A stretch of DNA of 51,287 nucleotides from positions 1 to 51,287 of the forward strand of contig JAQBYN010000021.1 in the NCBI GenBank assembly GCA_027622715.1. The letters are read 5' to 3'. Shown here piece by piece: positions 44,434 to 51,287 of this stretch. The number at the start of each line of letters is the position of its first letter. Positions within the stretch are counted from its first letter, which is position 1. The position numbers and the translations under genes are program-made. The notes below the pieces were generated by a model, which saw nothing but the letters and a program-made list of their open reading frames with translations, made no database searches and was not told where the DNA came from. Source of the DNA: Pseudomonadota bacterium (GTDB taxonomy: Bacteria; Pseudomonadota; Alphaproteobacteria; SHVP01).

Positions 44434-45749
44434 CTCAGACCCCGCGCCAAATGCGCACCCGTGACGGTGATCCCGATGCCGCGCCGCGCCGACCGGTAGC
44501 GCCGGGGAAAAGAGCGTCGCAGCGGCCGCCACCACGGCGACAACCGAGGCGGGGACTCTCTCGCCCGTCATTCTTCGCCGGGATGATCGTCGTCTTTGTC
44601 GCCGGGCTCTTTGCCGCGCCGTTCGCGCAGTACTACCTCGGTCCGCGCCTCGCCGAACTATCAGGTATCACTGATCTCGCAGCGGGCGGGTCTGATGCGG
44701 CTGACTTCACCCGCCTGCGCAGCGTCGAACAACGCACTGAACAGCTTAGCCGCGACATCGAATCGATCCCGCGTCCTCAGGACGATGGCGCGGCTGCCCG
44801 CGTTGGGGCGCTCGAAGATGAAATTGCGTTGTTGCGGCGAGAGATCGCGGAATTGACCAATCTAACGGAGCGCACGACGGCCCTTGAAAACGGTACCGCG
44901 AGCCTAGCGGCCCTGGAGTCGCGTCTCGCCGAGCTTGAATCACGACCTGCGGCCGGCGACGCCGCGGTGGTCGCGACGGTCAATACGCGGCTCGCAGATG
45001 TCGATGCGACGCTCGCAGCCGTACGCGGTGAAAGCGCGCGCCTCGCGAACACCGTTGACGCCTTGCAGCGCAAACTTGCCGAAGATCTCAAAGACGCCAT
45101 GGCGCTGGTCGAGAGCCGACTTTCGGCACTCGACCAATCTCGCGGCCTCGATCGTTCGGTCGTCGACGCGGTTGAAGACCTACAGTCGCGGACCGGCGCG
45201 TTGGAGGGCACCGTCGAGCGATCCGCGGGTCGCTCGGCATTGGTGGTTGCACTGGGCAGCTTGCGGGCAGCAGCCGAACGCGGGCGGCCCTTTGACGCGG
45301 AACTACGATCGGTGCGTGCGTTGGCCGTGACGCTGCAAGCGCCGCAACTCGATGATCCGCTCAATCGCCTTGTGGAGAGCGCGGGGACCGGTCTGCCTAG
45401 TCTGGTCGGTTTGCAACGCTCGTTCGCGGCGCTGGCGGGCCGTGCCGCGCGGTCATCCCCAACGGGCGATGGCAGCTGGGTCGATCAAACGTTTGAGCGG
45501 ATGACGTCTTTGGTGACGGTACGGCGGACCGGCGATATCTCCGGCGCCTCGCCCGAGGCCGTGGTAGCGCGCGCCGAAATTCTCCTGAATGACGGTGACC
45601 TCCCAGCGGCCGTCGCCGAAGTTGCGGCGTTGGCAGGACGCGGCCCCGAGACCGACACCTGGTTGCGCCGGGCGCGTCTTCGCCTTGCCGCGGAACGCGC
45701 GCTTGACGATCTCGCCGCGCACGTGGTCGCGATAAGCGGCGCGAGATAA
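44430..45749 (+). CDS. Bacterial mitofilin (Mic60-like) membrane protein
   Basis: 439 residues from TTG 44430. A basic, Pro/Arg-rich cytoplasmic stretch (1-48) precedes one membrane helix (FFAGMIVVFVAGLFAAPFAQ, near 50-68). Residues 85-270 are a long coiled coil (TRLRSVEQRTEQLSRDIESI and many E/L heptads), and residues 275-430 form the C-terminal helical domain (LRAAAERGRPFDAELRSVRA). This layout and the place between hemD and hemY are those of alphaproteobacterial Mic60, the relative of mitochondrial MICOS proteins that shape inner membranes. Its role here may be intracytoplasmic or envelope membrane organisation. Sequence identity to eukaryotic Mic60 is expected to be low. Confidence 0.85.
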   Translation: MTQTPRQMRTRDGDPDAAPRRPVAPGKRASQRPPPRRQPRRGLSRPSFFAGMIVVFVAGLFAAPFAQYYLGPRLAELSGITDLAAGGSDAADFTRLRSVEQRTEQLSRDIESIPRPQDDGAAARVGALEDEIALLRREIAELTNLTERTTALENGTASLAALESRLAELESRPAAGDAAVVATVNTRLADVDATLAAVRGESARLANTVDALQRKLAEDLKDAMALVESRLSALDQSRGLDRSVVDAVEDLQSRTGALEGTVERSAGRSALVVALGSLRAAAERGRPFDAELRSVRALAVTLQAPQLDDPLNRLVESAGTGLPSLVGLQRSFAALAGRAARSSPTGDGSWVDQTFERMTSLVTVRRTGDISGASPEAVVARAEILLNDGDLPAAVAEVAALAGRGPETDTWLRRARLRLAAERALDDLAAHVVAISGAR

Positions 45750-45752
45750 CGC

Positions 45753-47189
45753 ATGTCACGCGCCATCACCGCCTTCGTTCTGCTTATCGTTCTTGGGGTT
45801 CTCGCCGCGTGGATCGCCGATCGGCCGGGCCAACTCGGTCTGGATTGGCAGGGGTACCGTGTTGAGATGCCGGTCGGTCTCGGCATCGGCGCCGCGGTCG
45901 TCGCGATGGTGGTGGCGGCAATTCTTTATCAGGTGTGGCGCTGGGTCCGGCGGGGCCCAGCTGACCTCGCGCAGGCGCGCGCGAAACGCCGTCACAATCG
46001 CGGCCAATTGGCGTTGACCCGCGGCATGGTTGCGGTCGCTGCGGGCGATCGCGCCGCGGCGCTACGATTTTCCCGCGAGGCCGAGCGTTATCTGGCCGAA
46101 ACGCCGCTGACCATGCTGCTCGCCGCGCAAGCGGCGCAACTCAGCGGCGACGACAAAGCGGCGCGGCGCTATTTCTCGGCCATGCTGAAACGGCCGGAGC
46201 TTGAGTTCCTCGGTCTTCGCGGTCTTGTCGGCCAGGCAAACCGGAGCGGTGACCGCGCCGGCGCCCTAACGCTGGCGCGCCGGGCCTACGCGCTCAACCC
46301 GCAGGCGCCCTGGGTATTGTCCGCGCTATTCGATCTCGAGGCTCGCGCTGGCAATTGGCGCGAGGCAGAACGCGTGGTGACCCGCGCGGTGACGTCGCGC
46401 GCACTGGGCGAGAGCGAAGGGCGCCGCCGCCAAGCCATCGCCGGGCTCCATATCGCCCGCGATTTGCGCGACAAAGGTGACACCGCTGCCGCGCGCAAAA
46501 CTGCGCTTAAAGCGCACGCGCTTGAGCCCGGTCTGATGCCGGCGACGCTGCTCGCGGTGGATCTGCTCGGCGCCGCCGGCAAGCGCCGGCGCGCACTTCA
46601 TCTCATCGAGCAGGCTTGGCAATTGGCGCCGCATGCCGAACTTGCCGCCGCGCACCGCCACCTGTTCGTGGCCGAGGATGCGAAATCTTATCTTCAGCGC
46701 GTCAATCATTTGGTTGGCCCGGCGCCGGCCCATGATGAAGCGCGGCGCGTGCTCGCCGCCGCCGCACTCGAGGCTGGGCAAACCGAACGCGCGGCAGAGG
46801 TGCTGGGGGCGCTGGCGGATGAACCCAACGCCGAGGCACTGATGGTGCGCCTCAAGGCATCGATCGAAGAGCGCGCGCATGGACCGGCCGCTGCCCGGCC
46901 CTGGCTGGAGCGTGTCGCGACCGCGCCGGAACCCGGTTGGACCTGCAACGTGTGCACCCATCGCCACGATGCCTGGGTGGCACATTGTACGCATTGCGAG
47001 ACGTTTGACTCGCTACGCTGGGGTGTTGTCGACGGAGTCGAATTGGCCAAACCCGAAGGGGCGAGGCACCTGCCACCGGTCGATGCGGATGCGGCGCAGG
47101 CCGAAAGCCCGGGGGTGACGGTGCTGCGGTCGCCACCGCCGCTAGGCAGCGAAGACGACGACGACCCGTTGCTGCGCGCGGCGGGCTGA
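45753..47189 (+). CDS. hemY: HemY-type heme biosynthesis membrane protein with TPR and zinc ribbon
   Basis: 478 residues. Two helices near the N-terminus (AFVLLIVLGVLAAWIADRPG; GIGAAVVAMVVAAILYQVWR) form the HemY_N domain. TPR-like helical repeats fill residues 80-390. The C-terminal part has CNVCTHRHDAWVAHCTHCETFDSLRW, a four-Cys zinc ribbon (two C-x2-C pairs) followed by an acidic tail. HemY of this type (not the Bacillus oxidase) is a membrane scaffold linked to the late heme pathway. The start is 3 nt after the mitofilin stop. E. coli HemY lacks the ribbon. Confidence 0.88.
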   Translation: MSRAITAFVLLIVLGVLAAWIADRPGQLGLDWQGYRVEMPVGLGIGAAVVAMVVAAILYQVWRWVRRGPADLAQARAKRRHNRGQLALTRGMVAVAAGDRAAALRFSREAERYLAETPLTMLLAAQAAQLSGDDKAARRYFSAMLKRPELEFLGLRGLVGQANRSGDRAGALTLARRAYALNPQAPWVLSALFDLEARAGNWREAERVVTRAVTSRALGESEGRRRQAIAGLHIARDLRDKGDTAAARKTALKAHALEPGLMPATLLAVDLLGAAGKRRRALHLIEQAWQLAPHAELAAAHRHLFVAEDAKSYLQRVNHLVGPAPAHDEARRVLAAAALEAGQTERAAEVLGALADEPNAEALMVRLKASIEERAHGPAAARPWLERVATAPEPGWTCNVCTHRHDAWVAHCTHCETFDSLRWGVVDGVELAKPEGARHLPPVDADAAQAESPGVTVLRSPPPLGSEDDDDPLLRAAG

Positions 47190-47191
47190 CG

Positions 47192-47221
47192 TTGACGCCT
47201 CCCGCCGCCGCGGCGTAGTTT
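47192..47221 (+). promoter_or_regulatory. Possible tRNA-Thr promoter
   Basis: TTGACG (47192-47197, 5/6), an 18-nt spacer and TAGTTT (47216-47221, weak) would start a transcript near 47228, about 17 nt before the tRNA. The -10 match is poor, so treat as tentative. It begins 2 nt after the hemY stop. Confidence 0.4.
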
Positions 47222-47244
47222 GCGGGCGGATTGATCGGTCCCGT

Positions 47245-47320
47245 GCCGCTGTAGCTCAGATGGTAGAGCAACGCATTCGTAATGCGTGGGTCAGGTGTTC
47301 GAGTCACCTCAGCGGCACCA
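47245..47320 (+). tRNA. tRNA-Thr (anticodon CGT)
   Basis: A 76-nt cloverleaf with encoded CCA. Acceptor GCCGCTG pairs with CAGCGGC; D-arm GCTC...GAGC; anticodon stem ACGCA/TGCGT around loop TTCGTAA, giving anticodon CGT for codon ACG; T-arm AGGTG-TTCGAGT-CACCT; then A-CCA. All stems are perfect. The integrase gene of an integrated element starts nearby, and tRNA 3' ends are usual attachment sites, so the 3' part probably regenerates after insertion. Confidence 0.97.
47288..47320 (+). other. Probable attachment site (att) in the tRNA-Thr 3' half
   Basis: The T-arm, acceptor and CCA end of the tRNA lie at the junction with the integrase region. The second copy of this sequence, which would mark the far end of the element, is not present in the window. 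The exact core cannot be set from one end. Confidence 0.5.
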
Positions 47321-47407
47321 TTCTTTTCAAGCACTTAGGGCGAATATCAAGGCGGGGAATGGATGCCCGTGTGTAATTCCTGTGAAAACGTTACCGGAAC
47401 TCGTCGA

Positions 47408-48589
47408 TCACTTCTTGACCGAAGTTCTCGGTTCGCTTCCCGATAGAACCTTCGGCGCCGGCCTAGTGTCCACATCGAGTGCCGATAGCGCCTCGTCAAC
47501 GTTGTTTTCCCTCGCGTGGGTGTAACGCCAGACCATCTCGGCGCTCTTGTGACCGGAAAACCGCTGAATCGTGCGCGGGCCTGCGCCGGTGTCGGAAAGG
47601 TCGGTAATCGCTGTGTGCCGGAGAATGTGCGGCGTGACTTTGCGAGCATCGATTCCCGCGCGCAGCGCGCAACGGCGGAAAGATGAAGTCATTCTCTCGG
47701 TATGACCGGACCTGGATTTTGGGTTTGGAAAAACCCATTCCTGATTTTCGTCCACCATATTCCGTTCCGATTCGATTATGTCGGCCAACGAAGGGGTCAG
47801 AGGCTGCTCGCGCCAATCCCCGCCCTTAACTCGGACACCAATCCGGCGACGCGGGTACTCGAAGTCCTCAAAGCGCAATGACAAAATCTCCGCGTGACGG
47901 AGAGAGGTGTGAAGTCCGACTTGAAGGAACAACCAGATATGAGTGTTCGAGTCATTCAGCGCCGCATCGAACAACCTCGATTTTTCGTCCACGGATAGAA
48001 CATAATCACGACGGTTTTCGACCCTCTTCAGCTTGAACATTGGGAGGGGGGCGTCGATTTTTCCCCATTCGTGCAGTTTGTTGCCGAGGTGACGGTAGGT
48101 CGCGAAGACAGAATTGATCGTTCCCTCCGCAAGCTTGGCGTCTCGCATTTTCCGACGAAGGTTCTCAAGCGTGAAAGTTGTGATCTGATTGATCGGTATG
48201 CGACCCAGGTGCGGGCGGAGGTGCAGGCGGAGGTGCTGCTCCTTCTCGGTCATGCGGCGCCCGCCGGATTCTTTGAGCATTTTGATGTAGAGGTCGGCAG
48301 ACTTCGCAAACGTCATGGCGATCTTGCGACCATGCGGTAACGAGAGCCTTTTCATTCGGGCATCGGTGCGCGCCTTGGCGATGAACTCTTCGCATTGCGT
48401 CCGTGTGACGCCGTCGCTTTCCTTGCCTAGAACTCGGTGGATGCGTTGTCCGTCCACCATGATGTTGACTGAGTAATGGATGTCCCCGTTTCTAAGGCGC
48501 CGTATGTTGATGCCGTGTTCGCTTATCCGCTGGCCGGGCGCAAGCTGGCGAACGGCAGATCGCGTGAGGCGAGTAAAACTTCGGCTCAT
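47408..48589 (-). CDS. Tyrosine-type site-specific integrase
   Basis: 393 residues. The N-terminal arm-binding region covers 20-85, the core-binding SAM-like domain 90-180 (FAKSADLYIKMLKESGG) and the catalytic domain 195-375. Catalytic residues are visible: Arg231 in HTSLRHAEILSLRF, His321/Arg324 in HILRHTAITDLSD, His347 in SGHKSAEMV and the nucleophile Tyr356 in WRYTHARENN. It catalyses insertion and excision at the tRNA-Thr 3' end, 88 nt away. It overlaps the upstream gene by 4 nt, so both come from the divergent promoter region at about 49300. Confidence 0.96.
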   Translation of the reverse strand: MSRSFTRLTRSAVRQLAPGQRISEHGINIRRLRNGDIHYSVNIMVDGQRIHRVLGKESDGVTRTQCEEFIAKARTDARMKRLSLPHGRKIAMTFAKSADLYIKMLKESGGRRMTEKEQHLRLHLRPHLGRIPINQITTFTLENLRRKMRDAKLAEGTINSVFATYRHLGNKLHEWGKIDAPLPMFKLKRVENRRDYVLSVDEKSRLFDAALNDSNTHIWLFLQVGLHTSLRHAEILSLRFEDFEYPRRRIGVRVKGGDWREQPLTPSLADIIESERNMVDENQEWVFPNPKSRSGHTERMTSSFRRCALRAGIDARKVTPHILRHTAITDLSDTGAGPRTIQRFSGHKSAEMVWRYTHARENNVDEALSALDVDTRPAPKVLSGSEPRTSVKK

Positions 48590-49293
48590 TCTTCATCGCC
48601 TTCCAAAATGCCGGCGGCAACGCTCTCGCCGAGCCGGATCATCTCGTTCAGTTCGGTTAGTGCCAAATTACTGCGTGAGAATGCCTTCTCACGGAGTTTG
48701 ACTATTCGATCGTATTCACTCATTTCCGCGGAATAGGCGTTCAAAGCGACTTCCATTTCAGCCACCGCTTTCGTCTGGTCCTCATCATCAGCAAGCAGGC
48801 CAAGTACTTTGATGGTCGGTCGGGTGGGTAATTCTGGCGATTCTGGTATGTCGGCGGTGGCCTGCCTGGCGTCCGCGAGTTGCTCTCGAAGTCTAGAGGA
48901 AGGCTCGGGCGGTGCTGTCCTGAGGCCCTCGTCGAGGATTTTCATCCAGGCGGCCCGCAGCGCACTGAAGGTCGTCAAGTCGCGGAAGGGCTCGGCCCCC
49001 GTTTTGCTTCGGATCAACTGTGCCGCGCCCGCCAGCATCCGGAATACAGCTTGTTCCTCCACTCCCCCGAAGAGGCTCGCGACCTCTTTCTTTGTCCTAA
49101 TTAGGTCCTCAACGCACGCTTCGATCTCCTCGCTAAGGGACCGTCCGTTTTGCTCTGCAAATTCTTGAGCCTGTAGCTTGGTTGAGTCCCGAAGTCGGAT
49201 GGTGACGTTGTTTCGCTTCCGCTCGGAATCTGCCTTTCGAGGGCGCCCCCTTGCCCGCTTAGGGCTATTTCGCTTCTCGCCAACCATTGGCAC
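48586..49293 (-). CDS. Hypothetical protein with ribbon-helix-helix-like N-terminus
   Basis: 235 residues; the second Met (49287) is an equally good start. The N-terminus is basic (KRARGRPRKADSERKRNNVT), then VTIRLRDSTKLQAQEFAEQNGRSLSEEIEACVEDL resembles a ribbon-helix-helix DNA-binding unit at residues 29-65. The rest is helical with a Glu-rich end. It is read before the integrase and overlaps it by 4 nt, so it may control integration or the divergent promoter. I do not recognise a named family. Confidence 0.75.
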   Translation of the reverse strand: MPMVGEKRNSPKRARGRPRKADSERKRNNVTIRLRDSTKLQAQEFAEQNGRSLSEEIEACVEDLIRTKKEVASLFGGVEEQAVFRMLAGAAQLIRSKTGAEPFRDLTTFSALRAAWMKILDEGLRTAPPEPSSRLREQLADARQATADIPESPELPTRPTIKVLGLLADDEDQTKAVAEMEVALNAYSAEMSEYDRIVKLREKAFSRSNLALTELNEMIRLGESVAAGILEGDEE

Positions 49294-49315
49294 GGGATAT
49301 CACGTGCTCTTAAGG

Positions 49316-49344
49316 TTGACAAGCATCTCGCGCTGTCTGATAAA
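49316..49344 (+). promoter_or_regulatory. Strong sigma-70 promoter of the element's rightward genes
   Basis: TTGACA (49316-49321, perfect), a 17-nt spacer and GATAAA (49339-49344, 4/6). Predicted start is near 49351, 29 nt before ATG 49380. It faces the integrase operon back to back within an 86-bp gap, a typical lysogeny-type switch position. Confidence 0.75.
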
Positions 49345-49379
49345 GTGACCTCGAAATTTCGTGCAATTACTATTGGGTG

Positions 49380-49598
49380 ATGATCGTGGTCGGAAACGAG
49401 TCTCTTGTGGCGGTCCAAGTTCGAGTGCTGCCGGATGGCAGGCTTACGAGGCGGGATGCCGCCAAGTACCTTGGGTTGCAGGAAAAGACCCTCGCGATGT
49501 GGAAACTGGTCGGGAAGGGCCCTCGGCCCGTTCGGGTCGGCGGCAGGGTCTTCTATTTCAAGGACGACTTGGACGCCTTTGTTGGCGAGGCCCGGTGA
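49380..49598 (+). CDS. Excisionase-like helix-turn-helix protein
   Basis: 72 residues from ATG 49380. MerR/HTH_17-type winged helix: LTRRDAAKYLGLQEKTLAMWKLVGKGP near 24-50, then VRVGGRVFYFKDDLDAFV, the usual wing and recognition pattern of small Xis and DNA-binding proteins in mobile elements. First gene after the strong promoter. It may direct excision or regulate the element. The next gene starts on its stop (TGATG). Confidence 0.88.
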   Translation: MIVVGNESLVAVQVRVLPDGRLTRRDAAKYLGLQEKTLAMWKLVGKGPRPVRVGGRVFYFKDDLDAFVGEAR

Positions 49599-49765
49599 TG
49601 GCCAGCCTCAGGCGCGCCGTAGACGCCAAGTGCAGGGAGTGCCTCTACGACCCCATCGGAGGCGGTGGCAAATGGCGCGAGCAAGTGGCGGCTTGTACAT
49701 CGCCAAACTGTCCGCTTTTTGAACTGCGGCCTGGACCCAGGCCCAGACGCGAGAAACGCGAATAA
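49598..49765 (+). CDS. Small zinc-finger-like phage/element protein
   Basis: 55 residues, starting at the ATG inside TGATG. Four Cys are arranged C-x2-C...C-x4-C (AKCRECLYDPIGGGGKWREQ and AACTSPNCPLFELRPG), followed by a basic tail. This pattern recurs in small proteins of phages and integrated elements of alphaproteobacteria, with unknown role. Cotranslated with the HTH gene. Confidence 0.78.
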   Translation: MASLRRAVDAKCRECLYDPIGGGGKWREQVAACTSPNCPLFELRPGPRPRREKRE

Positions 49766-49905
49766 GGCGGTGAAAACCCGCGTATCGGCGTCCGCAGAGA
49801 CCTCTCAGGGAAGGTCTTCGCTCAAAGAAAAACCTCGGTCAGGAGTTTCCGCTCCCGCCGAGGCTTCAATCACAAATCCCCAGTCAGGTAAGAAAGGAGG
49901 CTTGT

Positions 49906-50082
49906 GTGAAACGCATTCTAGCACAACAGCCATGGAGCAACACGCCACTTGCAACCTCGGCGTTAAAAAACTGGCGCCGTTGTCGCCTTCCATACGGGGC
50001 TAGGAGACTGGTCGCTCGCTACGGGGTGAGCCAAGAAACCGCACTCGTTCTCTGCCAGATGATGTATCGGGACGCAGAATGA
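49906..50082 (+). CDS. Small basic protein of the element (58 residues)
   Basis: Starts at GTG 49906 with a near-perfect Shine-Dalgarno AAAGGAGG (49893-49900) 5 nt before it, and ends in an ATGA overlap with the next gene. Translation begins VKRILAQQPWSNTPLATSAL, is rich in Arg in the middle (WRRCRLPYGARRLVARYGVS) and ends LVLCQMMYRDAE. ARYGVSQETALVL could be a short helix-turn-helix. Codon positions and coupling support a real gene; no family known to me. Confidence 0.72.
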   Translation: MKRILAQQPWSNTPLATSALKNWRRCRLPYGARRLVARYGVSQETALVLCQMMYRDAE

Positions 50083-50579
50083 GCAAACGCCGCAAGAAGG
50101 GGAGTGGGACGCAGTTCGTTGCGATCTTCTATCCCATGGCTAAGAGCGACGCGTGGCGATCTCTCAGTGGTCAGGCGGTCAAGGTCTTCATTGAACTACA
50201 CAGCCGTTACAACGGCGGGAACAACGGGGATCTTTCCTTGAGCCTAGACGAGGCGGCGCGGATGCTTCGTATGGGCAAGAGCACAGCCCAGCGAGCCTTC
50301 AGAGAACTCGAGGAAAAGGGCTTTATCGTGGTGAATAAGCGCGGGACCTGGTACGGGCGACGCGCAACAACCTATCGCGTCACCTGCAAGCCCCATGGCC
50401 CGAGCAATCCCACAAACGAATGGAAATATTGGAGCCGACCGATTAGTGCTGACCGCAGAACGACAGACCAGAAAAACAGATCGTCGGTACTGAAGTGGGT
50501 TGATGACTGTCTCGACGAACCCGCCTTGGTACCGACGAAGAATCCGATGGGACCACCTCAGAACCCGTCAGGCTCCTAA
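50079..50579 (+). CDS. Winged-helix DNA-binding protein (replication/regulatory type)
   Basis: 166 residues. Residues 20-105 form a helix-turn-helix: WRSLSGQAVKVFIELHSRYN, LSLSLDEAARMLRMGKSTAQ, RAFRELEEKGFIVVNKRGTW. This resembles MarR/RepA-like winged-helix proteins found in alphaproteobacterial integrated elements. The C-terminal part is polar with no clear domain. Coupled to the 58-residue gene by 4 nt. Role could be control of replication or of element genes. Confidence 0.8.
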   Translation: MSKRRKKGSGTQFVAIFYPMAKSDAWRSLSGQAVKVFIELHSRYNGGNNGDLSLSLDEAARMLRMGKSTAQRAFRELEEKGFIVVNKRGTWYGRRATTYRVTCKPHGPSNPTNEWKYWSRPISADRRTTDQKNRSSVLKWVDDCLDEPALVPTKNPMGPPQNPSGS

Positions 50580-50779
50580 ACGGCTACTCTCTCGGTCCGT
50601 CTCAGTACCGCCTATACAGCTATACCATGTAAGTAGTGCTCAATCTGACGACACGATAGCGTTGCGTTGATTAACAACAGGTCGGATATCGCCAGCGGAG
50701 GGCGGACGAGTTTTCTCGCTATGGCCGTGTACAGGGACACCAAGAGTGCGCCAAGTCACAAGGAAGGAAGAACTCGAAA

Positions 50780-51287
50780 ATGTTAGGAGCCATAGCGGGC
50801 GACATCATTGGTTCAATCTACGAGCACTCCAACATCAAAACGAAAGACTTCCCTCTCTTCGGTGATGGTTGCCGTTTCACCGACGACACGGTTTGCAGCG
50901 TTGCGGTAGCTGACTGCCTGCTGAACGGTGGGGACTTCGGCGAATACCTAAGTCGGTATGCCCTTCGACATCCTGGCCGGGGATATGGAAGCATGTTTCG
51001 TCATTGGGCTAAGCAATGGGAACCCAAACCCTACGGTAGCTTTGGCAATGGCTCCGCCATGCGGGTCGCCCCTATTGGTTGGTTTTGTTCGGATGAACAA
51101 GAGACCTTGGTGCTTGCGGAACGGTCCGCTTCCGTCACGCACGACCACCCGGCAGGGATCATTGGTGCAAGGGCAGTGGCGTGGGCCGTATGGGCTTCTC
51201 GTCATGGAATGTCAGCCTCTACGATCAGGCGAGAAGTCGCCTCGCGCTTTGGCTATGACATGTCAGAATCTGTCGAACAGATTCGCG
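50780..51287 (+). CDS. ADP-ribosylglycohydrolase family protein, 3' truncated by window edge
   Basis: 169 residues are visible from ATG 50780 (GGAAGG upstream at 50762-50767), and the frame is open to the last base. Motifs: MLGAIAGDIIGSIYE at the start, the Mg-binding Thr-Asp-Asp in FTDDTVCSVAVAD (Thr34-Asp36), YGSFGNGSAMRVAPIGW near 87-103 and SVTHDHPAGIIGARAVAWAV near 118-137. These enzymes remove ADP-ribose from proteins, nucleic acids or small molecules. In a mobile element it may act as an antitoxin or anti-defence factor paired with an ADP-ribosyltransferase, perhaps to the right of the window. The 200-bp gap before it shows no gene and no clear promoter. Confidence 0.9.
   Translation, partial: MLGAIAGDIIGSIYEHSNIKTKDFPLFGDGCRFTDDTVCSVAVADCLLNGGDFGEYLSRYALRHPGRGYGSMFRHWAKQWEPKPYGSFGNGSAMRVAPIGWFCSDEQETLVLAERSASVTHDHPAGIIGARAVAWAVWASRHGMSASTIRREVASRFGYDMSESVEQIR

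Larger units (their letters stand above)
47321..51287. mobile_element. Integrative element at tRNA-Thr(CGT), left end only
   Basis: Evidence: a tyrosine integrase next to a tRNA 3' end; small overlapping genes with excisionase-like, zinc-finger and winged-helix products; lower GC than the rest of the window; and an ADP-ribosylglycohydrolase gene as cargo. The right end is outside the window. No capsid, terminase or conjugation genes are visible, so it could be a genomic island, phage satellite or truncated prophage. Confidence 0.8.

Noticed and set aside
48586-49293. Antitoxin of a toxin-antitoxin pair
   Set aside because: Despite the RHH-like start it is 235 residues long and is coupled to the integrase, with no toxin-like neighbour.
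49665-50003. 112-codon plus-strand frame over the gap before the 58-residue gene
   Set aside because: It overlaps the zinc-finger gene, lacks a ribosome site, and the GTG frame at 49906 has a far better start and coupling. A short part of it might still be translated.

Overview
The window looks like a chromosomal segment of an alphaproteobacterium, probably from the Rhodospirillales or a related uncultured lineage. The reasons are its high GC, the hemC-hemD-mitofilin-hemY order, tsaD divergent from hemC and followed by gpsA/YciI/EVE genes, and the rsmB-htpX-DUF1674 block. I assign no species. All calls come from reading the sequence and translations; no database search was run.

Layout. (1) 1-6193: two VOC (glyoxalase-fold) genes flank a pair of unusual tandem alpha/beta-hydrolase genes; a DUF6481 gene sits among them. 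(2) 6208-6975: a chimeric remnant that joins the start of an ABC solute-binding protein to the end of a flavodoxin-like reductase. (3) 7100-10152: gdhA and purH. (4) 10181-31048: a surface-polysaccharide locus of about 21 kb with two divergent arms. The minus arm carries a nucleotide-sugar dehydratase, a polyprenyl-phosphate sugar transferase, a GT4 enzyme, an AsnB-type amidotransferase and an O-antigen polymerase/ligase. The plus arm carries a fused oxidoreductase-acetyltransferase, two PLP aminotransferases, an epimerase, a second AsnB, a LbH acetyltransferase, a glycosyltransferase, a GT-C-like membrane protein, a PglK/MsbA-type ABC protein and a UDP-sugar 6-dehydrogenase. (5) 31052-35833: heparinase II/III, rpe, rsmB, htpX and an SDHAF4-like gene. 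(6) 35837-42718: acs beside a 20-bp minisatellite, creatininase, Rieske, EVE, YciI, gpsA, an oxygenase-like gene and tsaD. (7) 42773-47189: hemC, hemD, bacterial mitofilin and hemY. (8) 47245-51287: tRNA-Thr(CGT), with an integrated element starting at its 3' end and running off the right edge.

How the genes work together. The 6-dehydrogenase, fused 3-dehydrogenase/N-acetyltransferase and first aminotransferase would give UDP-GlcNAc3NAcA, a diamino uronic acid. The AsnB-like proteins could amidate such acids. The MraY/WecA-type protein would start the lipid-linked glycan, the GT4 enzymes extend it, the ABC protein could flip it and the O-antigen ligase-family protein polymerise or transfer it. 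No Wzx is visible. This locus appears inserted between purH and the heparinase gene, which are neighbours in many alphaproteobacteria, so purH now lies 28 nt downstream of a polysaccharide gene.

Most interesting signals: (a) four alpha/beta-hydrolase domains in two adjacent genes, all with the nucleophile serine replaced (His in N-domains, Trp in C-domains); (b) the chimeric gene; (c) the interrupted purH-heparinase synteny; (d) a minisatellite whose terminal unit supplies the -35 box of a probable acs promoter; (e) a perfect inverted repeat over a promoter between the two polysaccharide arms; (f) the tRNA-Thr element with an ADP-ribosylglycohydrolase cargo gene.
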